Shown here piece by piece: positions 60,001 to 64,000 of a stretch of DNA of 64,000 bases. The DNA is taken from contig CM019236.1 in NCBI GenBank assembly GCA_009741485.1, positions 62,135,128 to 62,199,127 on the forward strand, in the 5' to 3' direction. A program made the position numbers and the translations under genes. Under the pieces are notes generated by a model that searched no databases, was not told the DNA's origin, and worked only from the letters and a program-made list of their open reading frames with translations. Each line of letters starts with the position of its first letter. The stretch's first letter is position 1. Source of the stretch: Malurus cyaneus samueli. Its lineage: Eukaryota; Chordata; Aves; Passeriformes; Maluridae.

Positions 60001-63000
60001 GTAATTAGATTAAATTAGTGTGTTTATATTCAGAAACATCCTTTCACAACCTATTATCCCAAGTGAAGGAATGACTGTTTTTCAGATACATCCATGAAAG
60101 CTGCAGGGAAAAACAAGCCTTTACACATAGATGTTTCCCCAGAAATAAAAAAAAGTATCTACATGCTTTATATTTGTCTAAGACAGCAAACCTGTAATGC
60201 AAGGTGAAGCCACTCTACTACATCTTCATGCAGCAATTTAATAATATGGATGGGGTTAGTTCTCATCAACTTCTGAAATACTACAACTGTGTAGGTACCA
60301 TCAAGTGAAGACCACTTCAATTAGACTTCACACAAATGCAGCTTATAGTTTCAGATCTCTGCTGACTTCAGTGAAAGCAGTTAAAAGATGTATTTAGATA
60401 TTAAAAACATCCAAATTCTTGGCCAAGCCTTGAAAAGTCTATCAGTCAACCCAAAATGACAATCTAACTTGATGGATCATAGCAACAGTGCTGCTCACTA
60501 GTGGAATCTAAATCAGTTCTCTAAATTAACACCACCATCAAAAGGTATTTTCCCCCAGAATTACTGTGCCCCCTTTAATGCTTTTGCTAGCATAACCTGA
60601 AGAGGACATACTTCATGTCATTCCTTTCTGAAGCAGGTCTGTCTACTTTATCTACAAAACAAAACAAAAAAAAAAGCCAAAACCCCCATGATTTCACATA
60701 TACTGATTCAGTCCAATTGAAGAACACTCTCTGCATCACACTACTTTCCCTCACCTTAATTTTCTCTCTGAAAAACTCAGGATGTATTACGTTGAATGAA
60801 CACTAAGTTTATACCAGTAATGTTCTTTTGCAGGCCATTTTTAATATACAGCTTCACTACATATCTAGGTCTCCAAGAGCAATAAATACCACACATTATT
60901 TTATTTTTCAGATTTTACTTGCCACATGCATTACTTTTCTATTTTGAACAAGAATCAAAGTTCTTCGTAATTTTTACATAAAATTCTATGATCTCCAACT
61001 CAACATCCGAGCCTCTTTACATACATCCATGTACACAGGCTAAATTCCCATCCCTCCATTTTTTTAGTTATGGTGTCCCTTGAACTTAATATACCAAAAA
61101 CCATAAATTACACAAGATTTCCCAAGCACCACAAGTAATATTGAAACGTAAATTCACAGTTCAGCAGAGAACTTAAAAAATAATTCTTACGTTATCTAGA
61201 ACATTAGTGCAAAACAATTTGAAACACAGACCAATGCTTTTTAATTATATAACCACAACCTTGATTACCATTCTGGAACTCAGAAACCCAGCAGAAGGTA
61301 CATCAGAAGATGACTGCAAGAACAGACTATTTATTCACGGAACACAAATAAAGAGATAACTAAGTAAAACAGTTTTTCATCCAACACATATATTTTGGTT
61401 GCAGCAAAATTGCATTTCTTTATCTTAAAGGAATTGATATAACTTACCTCTCTAGCAGCGCAGTCATGAGGTGCCTCTTCTTTATTTACTTTCCCTTTTG
61501 GAAATCCCCAACCAGATTTTGCTAAATAGCCCTGAACCAAAAGAACCTACAAAGTACAAGGGAATGCAATTGTCAGACATGGAGGTGTTCTAACCAATTT
61601 TATTCAATGTCTTCCCTCCACCATCCCCTCATTCTCCAAAAGGATATTTTAACCTGAAGGAAGAAATCCATTAGGTTTGCTGTGTTCTAGCAAGAACAGC
61701 GAAATTTTTTGTGGAATCATGTAACTCAGAATAAGAAAACAAAAATAAACCTGAGAAAGAAAGTAAGCAGAAGTGTGTTTACTGTCTCACATGTTATATT
61801 TCTGTACACAGTCACCAATATCAAGCAGCTGTCAGATCTCTGCAAATCTAACCATGAATGTAAATTTCTCCAGAAGAAAATTGCAAACACAAAGAATTAC
61901 TTCTGCCAGCATATGGCATCCTTCCCCTAGACAGTCCTTCACAGCTATTTCCATACTTACATTTTCAAGTGTCTCATCAAGAATAATTGCACCATAGGTT
62001 GGCACTCCCATTTTGTATTCTTTCCACTCATCTAGAACCTTTTGTACATCTTCACCTTGAGGCAGTAAAAAAGGGCAGTGATTGAAGAGTAGAGCAGCAT
62101 GTTAAGGAAGATAAACTGAAGCAGTTAGTTCCAAATCACATACAAACTACAGAAGATATTCACTCAAAATTTAGGATAAAAACACTCCCTCCCTTATGTG
62201 CTTTCAAGACATAGTCTCTGGGAAGTAAAATACTATGAATAATCAATTATCAAGCACTAAAAGTTGGAGTGCATCAAGTCATTTGGCAATTCCTACACAA
62301 ACCTATCTAAATACATAACAAAACAAAAAAAAACAAACAAAAAACAAACAAAACAAAACAAAAAAAATTCAAGAAAAAGATTGCGCAAGGCTGTTCATTT
62401 GAAGGAAGGTCGCCCCAATTCTGAAAAAATGTAACCACATAACAGTTATTTTGAATACATATTATTTTGTAAACACATTCTCTTCATTTTGAGCGAATGA
62501 GAGACAAAATTCATTTCCTTGGGCTTGAATTAAGTGGAGATAAATTTTTCCACAATGATTCATTAAGGTTTTGGCACAGAATCCTATCTTTAGTATTTAC
62601 AGTGCAAAAAAATTCTTTTCAATGGCATGCAGTCACAGATATCTGAATTCTAATATAATTATCAAAACTCAACATGCAGAAAAAACTTAAATAACCTGCA
62701 TAACTCTAAAATTTTGAGAGAAAATCTGCAGATTCTTAATGAAAGTATTAATATTATAGATTATATATATTACACTGCCAATAAAGAATACTTCACAGAG
62801 TAGTACTTAAAAATGACACTGCATCAGAACTAATATTTGTGGCAACTATGGACTAGAGAAGGACAGATGTAATGAATATATAACATCTATTACACTGCAT
62901 TTCTTCTGCACTGCCTAAAATTACTAGAAGTATTTTGTAGATCTGAAAAGGATTTATAATTACAAACATACAATAAGTAATTTTTTTTTAAAACCATAAT

Positions 63001-63888
63001 ATCAACCAACAGAACATTACCGTATTTTAGAGTTTACTGTTAAAATAAAAGCCGTAACGTTTCAAAGAAATCTGTATTATGAAACTAACATTAAAGCACG
63101 CTGTGTAGTGAAACCATAGACACTATTAACCTCAAAGTTAGAAGCAATATTCCAATCTTGCATCAAGAACATATGGGGAAAGGTTACAATTAAAATACTT
63201 GTTGGGTGAACTCCATTAAGTTTTCTCTAGCAACGACTAGATAGTACACATTCCAACAGCCCTTGCAAGCAATAAAAAAGAGTAGAGGCATCCATTTGAA
63301 TTCAGTGAATTCCACCCTACCAACAGAAACTTCCACCAAATACTGCCCATGGGGAAAAACATGCCACTTTCAACTACTTTTAGCATTTATGTCACTACTT
63401 ACGTGAAAATTAATTTTACTGTGGAGTTCAATTTGAAGAGCTCCAACAGCTCATCCTTGAAGCCTACCTAGCACGTCAAGTGCAACCATGAGGAAAAATC
63501 CTTAAAGATCAGAAATGGAGAGTTTTCCATAGTTTTTTAGGAGTCCAAGAGGCATTTCTCTTGTGAGTGCCACAAAACTATGATGCAATGAACTCAGTAA
63601 CCACATGCCTAGCAATACTAACTTTTAATCATCAACACATAAACTGACACTATCATATTACGAAATATCATTAACAATAATCAGTTTGCATTTTACCACT
63701 GAGACAGAAAATAACCACAATAATAAAAGAGGATATCAGCTTTAGCAAAGTCTCTTATCCCACACTGAGGTAATCCTGGTGTGTTTTGCATGTAGAAATC
63801 CAAATAAAACCAATGGGCAAGTTCAATCTGAAAACACACTCTGATTGCATTGTCTCTCTCTTCACTTGGAATGTGCAAAATAAATCGG
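53845..63888 (-). CDS. DCP2: DCP2, mRNA decapping enzyme 2 (exon 2 to last exon)
   Basis: DCP2 hydrolyses the m7G cap of mRNA, releasing m7GDP and a 5'-monophosphate RNA for XRN1. It acts in P-bodies with DCP1 and EDC4. Ten exons (63888-63737, 62088-61961, 61546-61448, 59993-59841, 58195-58083, 57975-57868, 57135-57012, 56490-56380, 54696-54645, 54008-53845) total 1204 nt, giving 400 residues plus TGA with no frameshift. Recalled human DCP2 has 420 residues, so only about 18 N-terminal residues are missing, beyond the right edge. Visible parts are the N-terminal regulatory domain with Trp-Phe-Tyr-Leu-Asp (cap-contact W44 and D48, human numbering), the Nudix domain with Nudix box Gly129 to Phe151 and catalytic Glu147/Glu148 in Val-Phe-Glu-Glu-Thr-Gly, the Box B helix, a disordered tail, and the conserved C-terminal Phe-Leu-Ser-Phe-Lys-Phe-Asp motif linked to EDC4 binding. 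One intron is AT-AC and one is GC-AG. Confidence 0.97.
54009..54644 (-). other. DCP2: DCP2 GC-AG intron
   Basis: A 636-bp intron that starts GCAAGT and ends AAGCAG on the - strand. The GC donor is supported by exact frame continuity (G|AA gives Glu) and by match to human residues on both sides. Confidence 0.88.
54645..54696 (-). CDS. DCP2: DCP2 coding exon 10 (52-nt small exon)
   Basis: After TTCTTCACCAG it encodes [17 protein letters not shown] plus one G. It matches the recalled human segment starting Lys-Cys-Glu-Lys-Lys-Leu. The donor is CAG|GCAAGT, a GC donor with otherwise perfect consensus. The leftover G joins AA in the last exon to make Glu, which keeps the frame. Confidence 0.93.
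56380..56490 (-). CDS. DCP2: DCP2 coding exon 9 (C-terminal tail, NAGNAG start)
   Basis: The exon encodes [11 protein letters not shown] and ends Lys-Gln-Asn-His-Thr-Leu before GTAAGA. The Gln-Lys-Lys-Arg-Thr-Asn-Gly-Leu motif matches human exactly. The acceptor is a tandem AACAGCAG. The coordinates given use the first AG and include a Gln. Using the second moves the start to 56487 and removes that residue. Confidence 0.93.
57012..57135 (-). CDS. DCP2: DCP2 coding exon 8 (C-terminal tail)
   Basis: After TGTACTAG the exon completes Arg and reads [13 protein letters not shown]. It continues with Gln-Trp-Val-Lys and ends Val-Leu-Lys-Ile-Lys before GTAGGT. It is recognisably the human segment ending Leu-Leu-Lys-Gly-Lys but clearly more diverged than the Nudix exons, consistent with a disordered tail. 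Confidence 0.94.
57868..57975 (-). CDS. DCP2: DCP2 coding exon 7 (Box B end, Ser/Asp-rich linker)
   Basis: After TGCTCACAG it encodes Pro-Leu-Arg-Glu-Trp-Ile-Ser-Arg-Arg, then [12 protein letters not shown]. It ends Leu-Glu-Lys-Ala plus two bases of Arg before GTAAGA. The basic helix end is conserved and the acidic serine stretch is identical to human. The residues after it have drifted, as expected for a disordered linker. Confidence 0.96.
58083..58195 (-). CDS. DCP2: DCP2 coding exon 6 (Nudix end and Box B)
   Basis: After TTTTTCTAG it encodes [13 protein letters not shown]. It ends Ala-Ile-Pro-Phe-Ile plus two bases of Arg before GTATGT. It holds [12 protein letters not shown], the start of the RNA-binding Box B helix. 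It matches human with one Asp/Glu swap. Confidence 0.97.
58196..59840 (-). other. DCP2: DCP2 intron between exons 5 and 6
   Basis: A 1.6-kb AT-rich intron. Nothing was recognised besides the splice sites. Confidence 0.7.
59841..59993 (-). CDS. DCP2: DCP2 coding exon 5 (catalytic Glu-Glu and Nudix core)
   Basis: The exon follows ACTTCTCAG and opens Val-Phe-Glu-Glu-Thr-Gly-Phe-Asp, which carries the metal-binding catalytic glutamates (147 and 148 in human numbering). It ends Lys-Thr-Arg-Arg-Glu-Ile-Arg before GTATGT, phase 0, 51 codons. A few conservative changes from recalled human are seen (Glu-Glu for Asp-Asp, Val for Ile, Asn for Asp). Confidence 0.98.
59994..61960 (-). other. DCP2: DCP2 introns flanking exon 4
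   Basis: Introns 59994-61447 and 61547-61960 have consensus GTAAGT donors. Both are AT-rich, with no repeat or gene recognised. Confidence 0.7.
61448..61546 (-). CDS. DCP2: DCP2 coding exon 4 (first half of the Nudix box)
   Basis: After TTTGTAG the exon encodes [19 protein letters not shown]. It ends Cys-Ala-Ala-Arg-Glu before GTAAGT. It is phase 0 at both ends and has 33 codons. Gly129, Glu133/Glu134 and Arg143-Glu144 of the Nudix box are here. The catalytic Glu-Glu pair follows in the next exon, so an intron splits the Nudix box exactly after Arg-Glu. Confidence 0.98.
61961..62088 (-). CDS. DCP2: DCP2 coding exon 3 (hinge and start of Nudix domain)
   Basis: The exon begins right after a CTCTAC acceptor (AC, not AG). 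It reads Val(split)-Phe-Asn-His-Cys-Pro-Phe-Leu-Leu-Pro and ends Leu-Glu-Asn before GTAAGT. It covers the end of the regulatory domain, the hinge and the first Nudix strand (Gly-Ala-Ile-Ile-Leu-Asp). The differences from recalled human are Asn for Ser and Gln for Glu. The one-base phase at the start matches the G left by exon 2. Confidence 0.97.
62101..62109 (-). promoter_or_regulatory. DCP2: U12 branch-point sequence TTCCTTAAC
   Basis: A perfect match to the consensus paired by U12 snRNA, at the short branch-to-acceptor distance (about 12-13 nt) characteristic of minor introns. Confidence 0.9.
62318..62366 (+). repeat. A-rich CAAA/CAAAA simple repeat
   Basis: Runs of A interrupted by single C every 3-8 bases inside the DCP2 AT-AC intron. 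On the DCP2 strand it reads as GTTT repeats. Confidence 0.85.
63737..63888 (-). CDS. DCP2: DCP2 coding exon 2 (N-terminal regulatory domain)
   Basis: The acceptor on the - strand is CCTGGCAG. The first base completes a split Ser codon, then 50 residues run from Arg-Phe-Ile-Leu-His-Ile-Pro to Asp-Phe-Ala-Lys-Ala plus one G. All 50 match recalled human DCP2, including Trp-Phe-Tyr-Leu-Asp, which binds the cap in the closed enzyme. The exon does not end at a GT. The next bases are ATATCC, a U12-type AT donor. Confidence 0.97.
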
Positions 63889-64000
63889 CTGCCAGGAAAG
63901 AAAAAGAGTAAGATTAGCCAAATCTATTGACTTAAATACAGCTAACAATAAAAACATTGCAACAATACAATTCTTGATCTATTAGCACAAACAGACCACC
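63889..64000 (-). other. DCP2: DCP2 intron 1 (3' end only)
   Basis: Sequence upstream of the exon 2 acceptor. The first coding exon, which would start with the initiator Met, is beyond the window. Confidence 0.75.

Larger units (their letters stand above)
62089..63736 (-). other. DCP2: DCP2 U12-type AT-AC intron
   Basis: A 1648-bp minor-spliceosome intron. On the - strand it starts ATATCCTC and ends CTCTAC, with the branch-site sequence TTCCTTAAC at 62101-62109, ending 11 nt before the AC. Exon phase (G|TC gives Val) and human protein identity on both sides fix these ends. A-rich simple sequence (CAAA repeats on +) lies at about 62318-62366. Confidence 0.92.

Noticed and set aside
62040..62060. 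AG acceptor at CCTCAAG in DCP2 exon 3 as an alternative to the AC end
   Set aside because: It would delete the conserved Phe-Asn-His-Cys-Pro-Phe-Leu-Leu-Pro segment and leave the branch-site arrangement unexplained.
63700..63740. A conventional GT donor for DCP2 exon 2
   Set aside because: No GT near the junction keeps the frame. Reading on gives Asp-Ile-Leu-Phe-Tyr-Tyr-Cys, which has no match to DCP2. The AT-AC ends fit the protein, phase and branch site.
1..64000. tRNA, rRNA, snRNA, CRISPR array, operon or bacterial elements
   Set aside because: None seen. The window is ordinary vertebrate exon-intron DNA.

Overview
This is a stretch of vertebrate nuclear DNA, almost certainly from a bird and probably a passerine. 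The bird signature comes from three 3'-end fragments of CR1 LINEs and a TG...CA solo LTR whose start resembles a passerine ERVL-type family (recalled, not searched). The DNA is AT-rich, and small exons sit in large introns. There are no bacterial features and no intact viral genes.

The window holds most of two convergent genes. On the + strand, 2972-44387, lie the last 12 coding exons of MCC (mutated in colorectal cancers, a coiled-coil scaffold in Wnt and Scribble signalling). The exons total 1863 nt, which join without a frameshift into 620 codons plus stop and match the human 829-residue isoform from about residue 208 to its C-terminal Glu-Thr-Ser-Leu PDZ ligand. On the - strand, 63888 down to 53845, lie ten coding exons of DCP2, the Nudix mRNA decapping enzyme. 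They total 1204 nt and join into 400 residues plus stop. Only the first coding exon (about 18 residues) is missing, beyond the right edge. The two genes meet tail to tail, with likely poly(A) signals near 47737 (MCC) and 48414 (DCP2). Human MCC and DCP2 are arranged the same way.

Layout: 1-2971 MCC intron; 2972-44387 MCC exons and introns, with a solo LTR at 14222-15098, a CR1 at 21673-21960, a CpG cluster near 24 kb and a long poly-T tract near 30.9 kb; 44388-47760 MCC 3' UTR and flank with a CR1; 47760-48390 the gap between the genes; about 48390-53844 the probable long DCP2 3' UTR; 53845-64000 DCP2 exons and introns.

No new biological system was found. The most notable signal is in DCP2. 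One of its introns is a minor-spliceosome (U12) AT-AC intron with an ATATCC start, a textbook TTCCTTAAC branch site and an AC end. A second intron uses a GC donor, and a third has a tandem NAGNAG acceptor. Two unassigned, splice-flanked, coding-like segments lie between the genes and are worth checking against transcripts.
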